A DNA stretch of 64,000 bases from Cynocephalus volans. Lineage: Eukaryota > Chordata > Mammalia > Dermoptera > Cynocephalidae. Within the stretch, counting starts at the first letter, position 1, and each line of letters begins with the position of its first letter. Positions 35,165 through 45,883 of this stretch are shown in pieces. The position numbers were made by a program, and so were the translations under genes. The stretch is from NCBI RefSeq assembly GCF_027409185.1, contig NC_084474.1, positions 12,765,382-12,829,381 of the forward strand. The letters run 5' to 3'. The notes below the pieces were generated by a model. That model made no database searches. It was not told the DNA's origin and saw nothing but the letters and a program-made list of their open reading frames with translations.

Positions 35165-36030
35165 CAAACAGAAGAAAGATTTGGGGCATAATCCCAGAAG
35201 ACACAATCCAGAATACCATAATCCCAAATGCTGAAATCCTGAAAACCAAATTCTGGAGAAGGGATGTCCTTTTTATATACCTGCATGTGTGAAAGATAAA
35301 AATATCTTGAGATCTAGGCTCTTTGGGCAACTGCATATGTGGTGCTGACCCACTGCAGGTTTTGATCCATCTCATCAAAAGACTGAGGTGGTCGTTCACT
35401 GTATTTCAGATGACAGCTATTATAAAGCTGGGTGCACACAATTACCAACCATAGTGATAGGTGTGTATACATTTCACTTTTTGACCTTTTCCTTTATGAA
35501 TATGTTTTGTCTGCTTATAACTTTCATACCCGTGAGACTATTGTTAGCACACCTGAGTGTTTATGCTTGCAAAAGTATGTATGTTATTATTGTCTATTTT
35601 ATTGTGTGAGGTGGCTTATGAAGTGTTCTGTCATATTTTCATATATTTCTCAACTAAATTCCCCATTAAAAATGTAAATAGGGCTGGCCCGTGGCTCACT
35701 TGGGAGAACGTGGTGTTGATAACACCAAGGCCAAGGGTTCGGATCCCTATCTAGGGATGGCTGGTTAGCTCAGTTCGGAGAGTGTGGTGCTGACAACACT
35801 AAGTCAAGGGTTGGCATCCCCTTACTGGTCATCTTTTTTATTAAAAAAAAAAAAAGTAAATATCTGCAAAAATAAAAAAAAAATTTTTTTTCAGGATTTG
35901 TATTTTCAGGAGTTTTATCTTTCTGGATTGTCATTTTCAGGATTTTAGATGTTAGGGATTTTGATCTGTTGGGATTTCAACATTCAGGATTATGGCATTT
36001 TGAATTGTGTCTTTTGGGATTATGATGGGC
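35165..36030. mobile_element. Unidentified element with ~85-bp inverted arms
   Basis: The left arm (about 35,183-35,260: 'gcataatcccagaagacaca', 'taccataatcccaaatgctg', 'aaatcctgaaaac') matches the reverse complement of the right arm (about 35,940-36,027: 'cataatcccaaaagacacaa', 'tgccataatcctgaatgttg'). The arms are separated by ~680 bp that include a SINE insertion. This is the shape of a DNA transposon with long, internally repetitive terminal inverted repeats. I cannot name the family. Confidence 0.5.
35681..35855 (+). mobile_element. Dimeric tRNA-Ile-derived SINE (CYN-like)
   Basis: Two tRNA-like units in tandem. Unit 1 has A box 'gtggctcacttgggagaacg', anticodon-loop region 'gtgttgataacaccaagg' and B box 'gggttcggatccct'. 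Unit 2 reads 'ggctggttagctcagttcgg', 'gtggtgctgacaacac', 'caagggttggcatcccc' and ends 'actggtcatc' plus A-rich tail. 'ggttagctcag' and 'gtggtgctgataacacc' are tRNA-Ile(GAT) sequence. Flanked by gtaaata (35,674-35,680 and 35,856-35,862). It carries an internal Pol III promoter and was mobilised by L1. It lies inside the inverted-arm element. Confidence 0.85.
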
Positions 36031-36039
36031 ATGGTTATT

Positions 36040-36950
36040 ATGGACAGAAGTTTTAAAATAAGTTGGATAAATACCTAGGAACATGATTATGGAATCATGT
36101 GATAAGGCTATGGTTAGCTTTGTAAGAAACTGCCGAACTGTCTTCCCATCGCTCAGCCAGTCTGCACTTCCTCCCATTGCTCAGCCAGTCTGCACTTCCG
36201 CCCATTGCTCAGCCAGTCTGCACTTCCTCCCATTGCTCAGCCAGTCTGCACTTCCGCCCATTGCTCGGCCAGTCTGCACTTCCGCCCATTGCTCAGCCAG
36301 TCTGCACTTCCTCCCATTGCTCGGCCAGTCTGCACTTCCGCCCATTGCTCGGCCAGTCTGCACTTCCTCCCATTGCTCGGCCAGTCTGCACTTCCGCCCA
36401 TTGCTCGGCCAGTCTGCACTTCCTCCCATTGCTCGGCCAGTCTGCACTTCCGCCCATTGCTCGGCCAGTCTGCACTTCCGCCCATTGCTCGGCCAGTCTG
36501 CACTTCCGCCCATTGCTCGGCCAGTCTGCACTTCCTCCCATTGCTCGGCCAGTCTGCACTTCCTCCCATTGCTCGGCCAGTCTGCACTTCCTCCCATTGC
36601 TCGGCCAGTCTGCACTTCCGCCCATTGCTCGGCCAGTCTGCACTTCCGCCCATTGCTCGGCCAGTCTGCACTTCCGCCCATTGCTCGGCCAGTCTGCACT
36701 TCCGCCCATTGCTCGGCCAGTCTGCACTTCCGCCCATTGCTCGGCCAGTCTGCACTTCCGCCCATTGCTCGGCCAGTCTGCACTTCCGCCCATTGCTCGG
36801 CCAGTCTGCACTTCCGCCCGCAGTGATGGAGGGCTTCTGTTGCTCCATGTCCTCGCCAGCAGGGGTACTGTCAGTTTGGGAAATTTTAGCACTTTTCATG
36901 CACGTGTTGTGGTATCTCATTGTTGAGGACCTTCTGCTATTAACATTCTA
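36040..36950 (-). mobile_element. Old L1 ORF2 fragment split by a minisatellite
   Basis: Left of the array: 'tttgtaagaaactgccgaac' then 'tgtcttcc'. Right of it: 'cttctgttgctccatgtcct', 'cgccagcagg', 'tactgtcagtttggg'. These adjoin in antisense L1M ORF2 C-terminal sequence, normally with only ~40 bp between them. The array therefore expanded from L1 sequence. Confidence 0.7.
36145..36816. repeat. 28-bp minisatellite, 24 copies
   Basis: The unit begins 'cccattgctc', then a/g, then 'gccagtctgcacttcc', then t/g. The array is 672 bp, exactly 24 units with no indel. Only three positions vary: T/C at base 6 (first unit only), A/G at base 11 and T/G at base 28. A at base 11 is confined to units 1-4 and 6. 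The last eight units (17-24) are identical. Because 28 is not a multiple of 3 and the unit lacks stops, long open frames appear in several frames on both strands; they are not genes. Confidence 0.97.
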
Positions 36951-36954
36951 TTAA

Positions 36955-37475
36955 GTAAACAGCTAAATTACTTCACAGAATGGGTTAGAAGCTGATGTAT
37001 GGCAGCCCTTCTTGTGAGAATTTTTGAAGAGTTATTTTGAAAGTGTTCTAAAATATAAATTTAACTAGTAGGTAAGTGGATTTGATTTGCTAAATCAAAT
37101 CTTTACAGCGCAAGTTTGTTTAGTTGGTACATAGCCTCCTTAGGATTTGAAAATTCTAAAGAATAAATTATTAGAGATGCAACCCAAAGTGATTCATTTA
37201 GCATTTATTGCCCATTTTCTATGGAAATGGAGAGGAAAAAATAATGTACAAGATCTTTTCATCCAAGTTTATAAGTAATAGGTATATATATTACTTTTAC
37301 TATAAGTTTAAAGAACCTGGACATAACGATCCTGAATAAAGGTGATTAGAAAAACACATTCATGATGGAAATTTAGGGAGAAAACTCTTTTTATTTAACC
37401 ATGGTATTACCTTTGTAAAAAACATGATTGGCATGAAAGGATACCAATTTATTTTATTTAAATTTTTTCTATTTT
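36955..37475. other. Unassigned AT-rich sequence
   Basis: No gene, RNA or named repeat recognised. Confidence 0.4.
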
Positions 37476-37477
37476 CA

Positions 37478-37480
37478 CCC

Positions 37481-37512
<32 letters not shown>

Positions 37513-37762
37513 ACCCTCCTGCTTAAAACCCAAAAGATCAGAAGAATCGGGAGGTTCTGCTTTCATGGTCCTTGTTCAAACTGAAAATCAACATAAGCGA
37601 GCTTTTGCCCTCTGCTCTGTGGGAGGTTTCTGTCCTCCCTGAGCTTGCCTTAGGACACCTGCGTTACTGTCTGACAGGTGCACCGACCCAGTCAAACTCC
37701 CCACCTGGCACTGTCCCCAGAGTGGGTCATGCCTGGCTGCCGTGGCTGGGTGCTTTGCACCC
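37478..37762 (-). pseudogene. 28S rRNA pseudogene fragment
   Basis: The plus strand is the reverse complement of a conserved 28S segment: 'aagccagttatccctgtggt', 'aacttttctg', 'cctcctgcttaaaaccc', 'gcgagcttttgccctctgct', 'ggaggtttctgtcctccctg', 'ccttaggacacctgcgtta' and 'cagtcaaactccccacctgg'. About 285 bp from the 3' half of 28S, with scattered substitutions and small deletions relative to the near-invariant rRNA, so it is a pseudogene. I see no A-tail or clear target duplication. Confidence 0.92.
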
Positions 37763-39912
37763 AATTCATTTTATATTCTAATTCTACTTTATATTCTTAA
37801 AAGAATGCAATGTTAAATTCAACAAAAAATTTCTGCCAGTGGGACACTTTGGATGGTCCTGAACTTCTGCTATCTCTGCCCTGTACTGTTGCCTGAATTT
37901 CTGCGGTAAGGCCAGGCTAATCTGCTGCTGCAGAGCCGGGGAATTCATCTATCTCTCATTGTAAAGTAGGCCATGCCTAAGTCCTCCCTGGGATTTGGGT
38001 TGGGTAAGAATGATTTATGCTAGTAGGCAATTTTATTCACATTTTTTCATTGTTTTAGAAGGCTGAATTTGAGTAATGATGTAACCTTTAACATCAGCAG
38101 GCTTATTTACCCCTACATTTGGTTTATTTAAGCTAACACCATCCGGTTGTTGCCTATTTTGATTTTCCCGAATCTTTGAACTTTGCCCTCTCTTTATTCT
38201 TGATAAACCCAAGGTCTTCCTTTACCATCCTGCTTGGTCCCTTTTGGGATTTGCAAGTTACAAGTCTGCTTTGGTTTAGAAAAGGCATTCGTGCATTTTT
38301 AAAAACCTCCACCCAGAGATTACTGATATAATCATGGAATGGACTGCTTGAAATTGCCAGTTACAGGATAAAGGAAAGATAAATCAGTGGGAGCTGTGTC
38401 TCCCTGTCCTGAAATCCAGTTTTGACCCTCAGGATTAGGACTCTTGACAGTCTTCTATTGCTTTGTCCTGGTCTTTGATTCCTCCCCTTGGATGCCCGCA
38501 CCCAGTCTGTTCCTTCTGAGTGTCCGGCTGTCTTTGCCTGGGGGCTTGCCACAGCAACATTGGGCTTCCAGGTATTCATGTGGGTGGTGTGAAGAACCAG
38601 AAATGTTGCCAACATTTCCTTAGCATTCCCTAACCACCTTGAGAGCGACTTGTCTGGGGCTGCCATGGGGTGAGGCGAGGGCTGTGGATTCAACAACCCA
38701 TCCGCTATGGGGAGTCAAGTTGTAATTTCTGTAAGTCACAGTTTTGGATCTGGAAGCCAATAAAGTCTCAGAACACATTTCAACTTTAAATACTCAGGCA
38801 GGAAAAAGTGGGTTCCTTTACACTGCGTCAATCTACAATAATAACGTTTTTATTACTACAGAAACAGCACATGATCACTGCAGAGAATTAGAAAGTAGAG
38901 CAAAAGTAAAAGTGAAACACACCACACTCCCTTCACCTGCACTCACTACTGTAACACTTGCACATCTCTCTCTGGGTATTTTCTACATGTGCATCTAGGT
39001 ACATTATTATGACTATTATCATCAAAATGACACCATACTGTATACACTGTTTTACTACCTGTTCTGTCAGTGAACCATTCCCATTTCAATAAATGTTCAT
39101 CTCATGTACTATCCAAACTGTAAACAGATTTCTCCCAAATGTCTTTACTGCTGGATTTTGCAAGTAAATATCCAATCTCATGTCATGGATTGTGTGTGGT
39201 TGTTATAATCTAAGTATAAGGAAAAACTTCCATTTATATCAGCATTTGTCAAGAAGATGCGAAAACTGAATATTGTGTTTCATCAAAACTGATTCTAACC
39301 AACTGATGCTAATAAAGCACATTGAGCTGTGAGTGACCCTTGTGCATCAGACCCCAGCTTCACTGACGACTTTTTCTTGACCAATGAGCAGTGGGACTTT
39401 TAACCCAATAGCTTGCTGAGACCTGTGGACTCCGCCCTACACAGGGTGCTAGTTTTCATTCCTTTGTTAACATAATCACTGTACCTAATACTAAAGGGAT
39501 TAATTAGTAAGCTCTCGATGACAGTATTGGAATTATTAGGTAAGTTGAGTTGATTACTGCAAAGATACATTTAAGGGCCATTGGAAACTTGACCCGCAGA
39601 AGGCTGCTCAAGCGTCTGCCTGGCTCCCCCATTTCAGGGCTCACTTGGTGCTGGCTTACCTGTTGGCTCCTCCCGCAGAGCTGCGTGTACCCAGTGGTCC
39701 AATTCATCACATTTTCAGTTTTGGAATTCTAAACCGGTTTCCTTCTGTGGTTCTTTGAAGTTGGATGGAGTTATCTTAGGAACAGTTTTTCTGATGTATG
39801 TTTATTTCCCTAGTCTTCAGGTTTGCCCCAGTTTCTTAGACAAATGGCTGGATTTTTGACTCATCCTTGACAATGAGAAGAATTCACAAGGCTTCTCAGG
39901 TGGGGTCTCATA
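37763..39912. other. Unassigned; old LINE-like patch near 38,740-39,180
   Basis: Phrases around 38,860-39,100 ('ttagaaagtagagcaaaag', 'atgacaccatactgtataca') resemble old L1/L2 3' sequence without a firm family. No gene recognised elsewhere; a 111-codon minus frame at 38,696-38,361 looks like chance. Confidence 0.35.
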
Positions 39913-40154
39913 TGGTGCATATTTTTGTTTCTTTTCTTTTTTAAAATTAAATTAAATTAAATTTTACTTCTCAAAATACATTATACTTGATTTTCATGCC
40001 CCTTTACCCATTCCTCTCCACCCCCTCCCTACCCCCCCGCCCCCCCCATCGTATCTGTGCACTTGGCTTAAATAGTTCAAGGAATTTTTGTGGTTATTCT
40101 GTCTTCTTTCCCCCACCCTTTATTTGTTTGTGTGTTTATTTATTTATTAATTTT

Positions 40155-43100
40155 TATCTCCCACAAAAAAGTGAGAACATGTGGTATTTCTCTTTCTGTG
40201 CCTGACTTGTTTCACTTAATATAATTTTCTCTAAGTCCATCTATGTTGTTGCGAATGGCAGTATTTCATTCTTTTTTATAGCTGAGTAGTGTTCCATTGT
40301 GCAGATGTACCACAGTTTCCTTATCCACTCATCAGATGATGGACATTTCGGCTGGTTCCAGCTCTTGGCTATTGTACATAGAGCTTCAATAAACATTGGA
40401 GTACGGGAATCCCTTTGGCATGATGATTTCCATTCCTCTGGGTATATTCCCAGTAGTGGGATAGCTGGGTCATATGGTAGATCTATATGTAATTGTTTGA
40501 GGAACCTCCATATACCATTTTCCATAAAGGCTGCACCATTTTCCATTTTGCAGCCCCACCAACAGTAGATAAGTTCTTTTTTCTCTGCAACCTCTCCAGC
40601 ACTTATCATTCTCAATCTTTTGGATGTTAGCTATCCTAACTGGAGCGAGAAGGTATCTCAGTGTGGTTTTGATTTGCATTTCCTGGATGCTGAGTAACAT
40701 TAGGCACTTTTTCATGTGTCTGTTGGCCATTCGTATATCTTCCCCTGAGAAATGTCTGTTCAGCTCCTTTGCCCATTTTTTAATTGGGTTATTTTATTTT
40801 TGTTGTTGTTGTTGTTGTAAAGTTGTTTGAGTTCCTTGTATATTCTGGATATTAATCCCTTGTCAGATGTATATTTAGCAAATATTTCCTCCCACTCTGT
40901 TGATTGTTTTTTTACTCTGTTGATTGTTTCTTTTGCTGTGCAGAAGCTTTTTAGTTTGATATAATCCCATTTGTTTATTTTACCTTTAGTTGCCTGTGCT
41001 TTTGGGGTCCTATTCGTGAATTCTGTACCCACTCCTATTTCCTGGAGTGTTTATCCTATGTTTTCTTTAAGAAGTTTTATTGTTTCAGGGTGTATATTTA
41101 ATTCTTTAATCCACTTTGAGTTGATTTTGGTATATGATGAAAGATACATGTCTAGTTTCATTCTCCTACATATGATTATCCAGTTTTCCCAGCACCATTT
41201 GTTGAAAAGGCAGTCTCTTCCCCAGTGTGTAGACTTGCTGCCTTTGCCAAAGGTCAGATGGCTGTAGGTGTGTGGGTTGATTTCTGGATTCTCTATTCTG
41301 TTCCATTGATCCGTGTGTCTGTTTTTATGCCAGTACCATGCTGTTTTGGTTATTATAGCTTTGTAATATAGTTTAAAGCCAGGTAGTGTTATGCTACCAG
41401 CTTTATTTTTTTTACTCAGGATTGCTTTGGCTGTGCATTGTTTTTTGTTGTTCCATATAAGTGTCTGGATAGCTTTTTCTATCTTAGAAAAAAATGTCAT
41501 TGGAATTTTGATGGGGATTGCATTGAATGTGTAGATCACTTTGGGTAATATGGACATTTTCACAATGTTAATTCTTGCAATCCAAGAGCATGGGTTATCT
41601 TTCCATCTTCTTGTGTCCTCTCTAATTTCTCTCAACAGTGGTTTGTAGTTCTCTTCGTAGAGATTTTTCACATCCTTGGTCAGCTTTATTCCCAAATATT
41701 TTATTTTTTTGGTGGCTACTGTAAATGGGCTAGCTTTCTTGATTTCTTCTTCTGTATGTTCACTGGTGGAGTATAGAAATGCTACTGATTTTTGTGTGTT
41801 GAGTTTGTACCCTGCAACTTTGCTGAAATCGTTTATCAACTCTAGCAGTTTTTTTAATAGAAGCTTCAGGCTGTTCAATATATAGGATCTTATCATCTGC
41901 CAAAAGGGACAGCTTGACTTCATCCTTTCCAATCTGGATGCCCTTTATTTCCTTCTCTTCTCTGATTGCTCTGGCTAGTACTTCCAACACTACGTTGAAT
42001 AGGAGTGGTGAGAGTGGGCATCCTTGTCTAGTTCCTGTTTTTAAGGGAAAAGCTTTCAGCTTTTCCCCATTCAGGATGATATTGGCAGTGGGCTTATCAT
42101 ATATGGCTTTAATTATGTTGAGATACTTTCCATCTATGCCTAACTTGTAGAGAGTCTTTATCATGAAAGGATGTTGAATTTTGTCAAATGCTTTTTCAGC
42201 ATCAATAGAGATGATCATGTGGTTTTTTCTTTGCTTTTATTAACACGGTGTATCACATTTATTGATTTGTGTATGTCGAACCAACCTTGCATCCCTGGGA
42301 TGAATCCCACTTGATCATGGTGTATAATTTTCTGTATGTATTGCTGTATTCTGTTAGCTAGTATTTTATTGAGGATTTTTGCATCAATATTCCTCAAGTA
42401 TATTGGCCTGTAGTTTTCTAATTTTGATGCATCTTTGTCTGGTTTTGGTATCAGGGTGATATTTGCCTCATAGAATGAGTTTGGGAGAATGGCCTCTGTT
42501 TCAATCTTTTGGAACAGCTTGTAGAGAATTGGTATCAGTTCCTCTTTGAAGATTTGATAGAACTCTGCAGTGAACCTGTCGAGTCCTGGGCTTTTCTTTG
42601 TTGGGAGCCTTCTGATAACAGCTTTGATCTCTTTTGTTGTTATTGGTCTGTTCAGATTTTCTATATCTTCTTGCCTCAGTTTTGGTAGCTCGTATGCATC
42701 CAGAAATTTATCCATTTCCTCCAGATTTTCAAATTTGTTGGCATATAGATGTTTATAGTAGTCTCTAATGATTCCTTGTATATCTGCGATGTCAGTTGTA
42801 ATATCACCTTTTTCATTTCTAATTTTTGTTATTTGGGTGTTTTCTTAGTCTTGCTAAAGGTTTGTCTATTCTATTAATCTTTTCAAAGAACCAACTTTTT
42901 GTTTCATTGATCTTCTATATTGTTTTTCATGTTTCTATTTCATTTAGTTCTGCTCTGATCTTAATTATTTCTTTCCATCTACTAACTTTAGGTTTGGATT
43001 GTTCTTGTTTTTCTAGATCTTTAAGGTGAAGTGTTAGGTTATTTATTTGCCATCTTTCCATTCTTCTGAAGTAAGCATTTAATGCAATAAATTTCCCCCT

Positions 43101-43977
43101 TAAAACTGCTTTTGCAGTTTCCCACAGGTTTTGGTATGATGTGTCATTATTTTCATTAGTTTCAAGAAATCTTTGATTTCCTGTTTAATTTCTTCTTGGA
43201 TCCACATGTCATTAAGTAGAATGTTGTTTAACTTCCATGAGTTTGTATAGTTTTCAGAGTTTCATGTATTATTGATTTCTAATTTTATCCATTGTGATCA
43301 GTAAAAATACATGGGATAATTCCAATTTTTTTGAATTTGTTAAGACTTGTTTGTGACCTAACATGTGGTCTATCCTGGAGAATGTTCCATGTGCTGATGA
43401 GAAGAATATTCTGAGGTTGTTGGGTGGAATGTTCTGTAGATATCTGCCAAATCCAATTGGTCTAAAGTATTGTTTAGGTCTTGTATTTCTCTGTTGATTT
43501 TTTGCCTAGATGATCTGCCCAATGATGAGAGTGGGGTGTTCAGGTCCCCCACTATTATGGTGTTAGTGTCTATTTCTGTTTTTTAGATCTAATAGTGTTT
43601 GCTTTGTAAATCTGGGTGCTCTGACATTAGATGCGTATATATGTATGATTGTTATGTCTTCTTGATGGATAGATCCTTTTATCATTATATATTGGCCATC
43701 TTTATCTCTTTTAATGGTTTTTGCTTTAAAGTCTATTTTATCTGACATAGAATAGCTACTCCAGCTCGTTTTTCATTTCTACTTGCACAATATATCTTTT
43801 TCCATTCTTTCACTCTTAGTCTATGTGTGTCTTTATAGGTCAAGTGAGTCTCTTGGATACAGCATATTGTTGGGTCATCTTTTTAGTCCAGTCAGTCAGT
43901 CTGTGTCTTTTGAATGGGGAATTTAGTCCCTTTACAGTCAGAGTTATTATTGAAAGGTGTTGATTTACTCCTAGCAT
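40155..43977 (-). pseudogene. L1 ORF2p, multiply broken
   Basis: ORF2p is the endonuclease and reverse transcriptase of L1. A start codon fits at 43,977, followed by an endonuclease start (IITLTVKGLNSP). Endonuclease pieces follow: QYIMIKGSIHQEDITI, RAPRFTKQTLLDL, MGDLNTPLSSLGRSSRQ. The RT domain contains [48 protein letters not shown] and a catalytic box written LLADDKILY, where the two Asp are kept but the usual F and M are changed. The C-terminus includes KEKINKW-like [16 protein letters not shown] and an Asn run from a (GTT)n expansion at 40,799-40,817. Several frameshifts and stops occur. One premature TAG at 40,243-40,241 replaces a Trp codon near the C-terminus. Confidence 0.9.
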
Positions 43978-44213
43978 TATGCTAATTTCTGTTTAGATGT
44001 CTTAAGTATCTTTTGTTCCTTTCTTTCAAATTTTCTGTTTGTCTTCTGTATTTGTTGGTTTCTTGGGGTGATAGATAAACTATTTTTTTCTCTCCTTTGT
44101 TAGCATTTTTGTTTTGCTGGTAGGTATTGTTGTTTCTTGTGTATTCTTGGTAGTGATCGTTGTTTTTGTGGTATCAAACCCAGTACTTCCTTGAGAATTT
44201 CTTGTGGGGCTGG

Positions 44214-45141
44214 TCATGTGGTAGTGAACTCCCACAGTTTTTGTTTGTCTGAGAAATATACTATTTGTCCTTCATTTTGGAAGGATAGTCTTGCTGGGTA
44301 AAGTATTCTTGGCTGGCAATTTTTGTCCTTTAGTGTTTTGAATTTATCATCCCATTCTTTTCTGGCTTTTAGAGTTTCTGATGAAAAGTCTGATGTTATT
44401 CTGATTGGGGCTCCCTTGTAAGTGACTTGCCACTTCTCTCTTGCAGCTTTTAAGATTCTCTCTTTGTCTTTGACTTTTGTCAGTTTGATTATCACATGTC
44501 TTGGAGGGGACCTTTTTGGGTTGAATGTGTTTGGTGATCTTTGGGTTTCCTGAATCTGGGGATCTGTGACTTTCCCTATACCTGGGAAGCTTTCTGCTAT
44601 TATCTCATTGAGTATGTTTTCAATGCCATTTCCTTTTCCCTCTCCTTCTGGAATACCTATGATTTGGATATTTGAGCGCTTAAGGTTGTCAGTTGTCTTT
44701 CTTAAATTTTCTTCAATTCTTTTGATTTTTTCGTCTTTTTTCTGGTCTGCCTGTAATAATTCAAACAGACTGTCTTCGAGGTCAGAAATTCTCTCTTCTG
44801 TTTGTTCAAGTCTGCTGGTTAAACTCTCTGTTGTATTTTTTATTTCGTTGAATGAATCCTTCAGCTCCACAAGCTACATTCTTTTTCAAGGCATTGATTT
44901 CTTTGTACATTTCTTCTTTCAGATCCTGTATGTTTTTTCTCATTTCATTGTGTTGTTTCACCAAGTTTTCTTGTATCTCATTTAGTTTCCTTAGAATAGT
45001 TTCTCTAAATTCCTTGTCTGTCATTTCAAAGACTTCCTGTTCTATAGGATCTAGCACTTGTAAGTTATTAATTTCCTTTGGTGGCAATGTACTTTCTTGA
45101 TTTTTCATATTTCTGGTTTCTTTCCTTTTGTGTTTTGTCAT
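44214..45141 (-). pseudogene. L1 ORF1p, one frameshift
   Basis: ORF1p is the trimeric RNA-binding chaperone of L1. The start MTKHKRKETRNMKNQ is at 45,141. An N-terminal coiled-coil-like stretch follows (EMTDKEFRETILRKLNEI, KQHNEMRKNIQDLKEEM). A 1-base shift near 44,865 breaks the frame inside the coiled coil. The second frame continues the coiled coil (SLTSRLEQTEERISDLEDS), then the RRM-like domain (NIQIIGIPEGEGKGNGIEN) and C-terminal domain (SPPRHVIIKLTKVKDKERI, ILYPARLSF), ending at 44,214. About 308 residues if read through, close to mammalian ORF1p length. Confidence 0.9.
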
Positions 45142-45295
45142 TGTGGCTGGGGGTATCACAGTTCACTCGTTTCACCCTGATGTACTGCTTGGATACTGAA
45201 GGGTCTGCTGCTTCTGGACAGCAGAAACCAGCCTGGACCGGAAGTCCCACTCCACCTGCCTTCACCACCTGGTCAGGTGGCGTGGGAGCCCAGAA

Positions 45296-45690
45296 CCTCT
45301 CAAGTCGCTCAGGGAGACAGACGGCCTGGGCCGGAAGTCCTGCCCCACCTCCGTTCACCGGCTTTTCAGGCTCAGGGCTTGGGAGCCCTTGCCTCTCAGG
45401 TCACTCACGGAAAGGGACGGCCTGGGCTGAAATTCATACCCCGTCAGCCTTCACCAGCTTGTCTGACTCGGGGCTTAGGATCGTGGAGCCTCTCAGGCCT
45501 CCCATGGAGAAGGGACAGCCTGGGCCGCAATTCCCACCCCGTCAGCCTTCACCGGCTCGTCTGGCTTAAGGCTTGGGAACCGCTGCCTCTCAGATCGCTC
45601 ATGGAGACGGGACAGCCTGCGCCGGAAGTCCCGCCCTTGCCCTGCCTACCTTCTCTGGCCCGCAGGCTCGGGGAGTGTGGGCCCATAAGC
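45296..45690 (-). promoter_or_regulatory. Tandem ~97-bp monomers in L1 5' UTR
   Basis: The landmark 'cctctca' recurs at 45,296, 45,392, 45,489 and 45,586 (spacings 96, 97, 97), with a degraded fifth register near 45,689. Each unit carries 'gacggcctggg' or 'gacagcctggg' and 'gtcagccttcaccggct' variants and is GC-rich. Tandem 5' UTR monomers act as the promoter in rodent L1s, and a promoter role is inferred here by analogy. The units are almost stop-free on the plus strand, giving false open frames of 163-181 codons. Confidence 0.85.
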
Positions 45691-45883
45691 TCTAAAGTCT
45701 CTCTGCAAAGTGGGGAGCAACCTGAACTGGGGTCCCGTGGCGGGCGGCTCCTGTCCGTTCCCGCACAGATTTCGGATTCTCTGTCTCTGCTCCTCAAAAG
45801 CTGTAAATTGGTGGCTCTGTGAGAGAGAGCGACACCAGGAACCGACTACTCTGCCATCTTGACCTAGACCTGGTGCATATTTT

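Larger units (their letters stand above)
39926..45870 (-). mobile_element. Essentially full-length L1 (LINE-1)
   Basis: A 5.9-kb element bounded by exact 13-bp duplications tggtgcatatttt (39,913-39,925 and 45,871-45,883). On the minus strand the 5' end reads 'ggtctaggtcaagatggcag', a typical L1 start. Then come a 5' UTR with tandem ~97-bp monomers (to ~45,142), ORF1 (45,141-44,214), ORF2 (43,977 to ~40,155), a 3' UTR with a G-rich tract (seen as C-rich at 40,018-40,047) and an A/T-rich tail. Both ORFs are disrupted, so it is no longer autonomous, but the exact duplication and full length indicate lineage-specific insertion. Confidence 0.95.

Noticed and set aside
36145..36816. CRISPR-like array of regular repeats
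   Set aside because: There are no spacers: units are directly contiguous and near-identical, and the sequence is mammalian. It is a minisatellite.
36083..36954. Several long (200-249 codon) repetitive open frames on both strands
   Set aside because: They are a by-product of the stop-free 28-bp minisatellite, whose period cycles through all frames. The unit is DNA-level repeated and shows no codon constraint.
45078..45822. Open frames of 163 and 181 codons on the plus strand
   Set aside because: They run antisense through the GC-rich tandem monomers of the L1 5' UTR. The repetition is at the DNA level.
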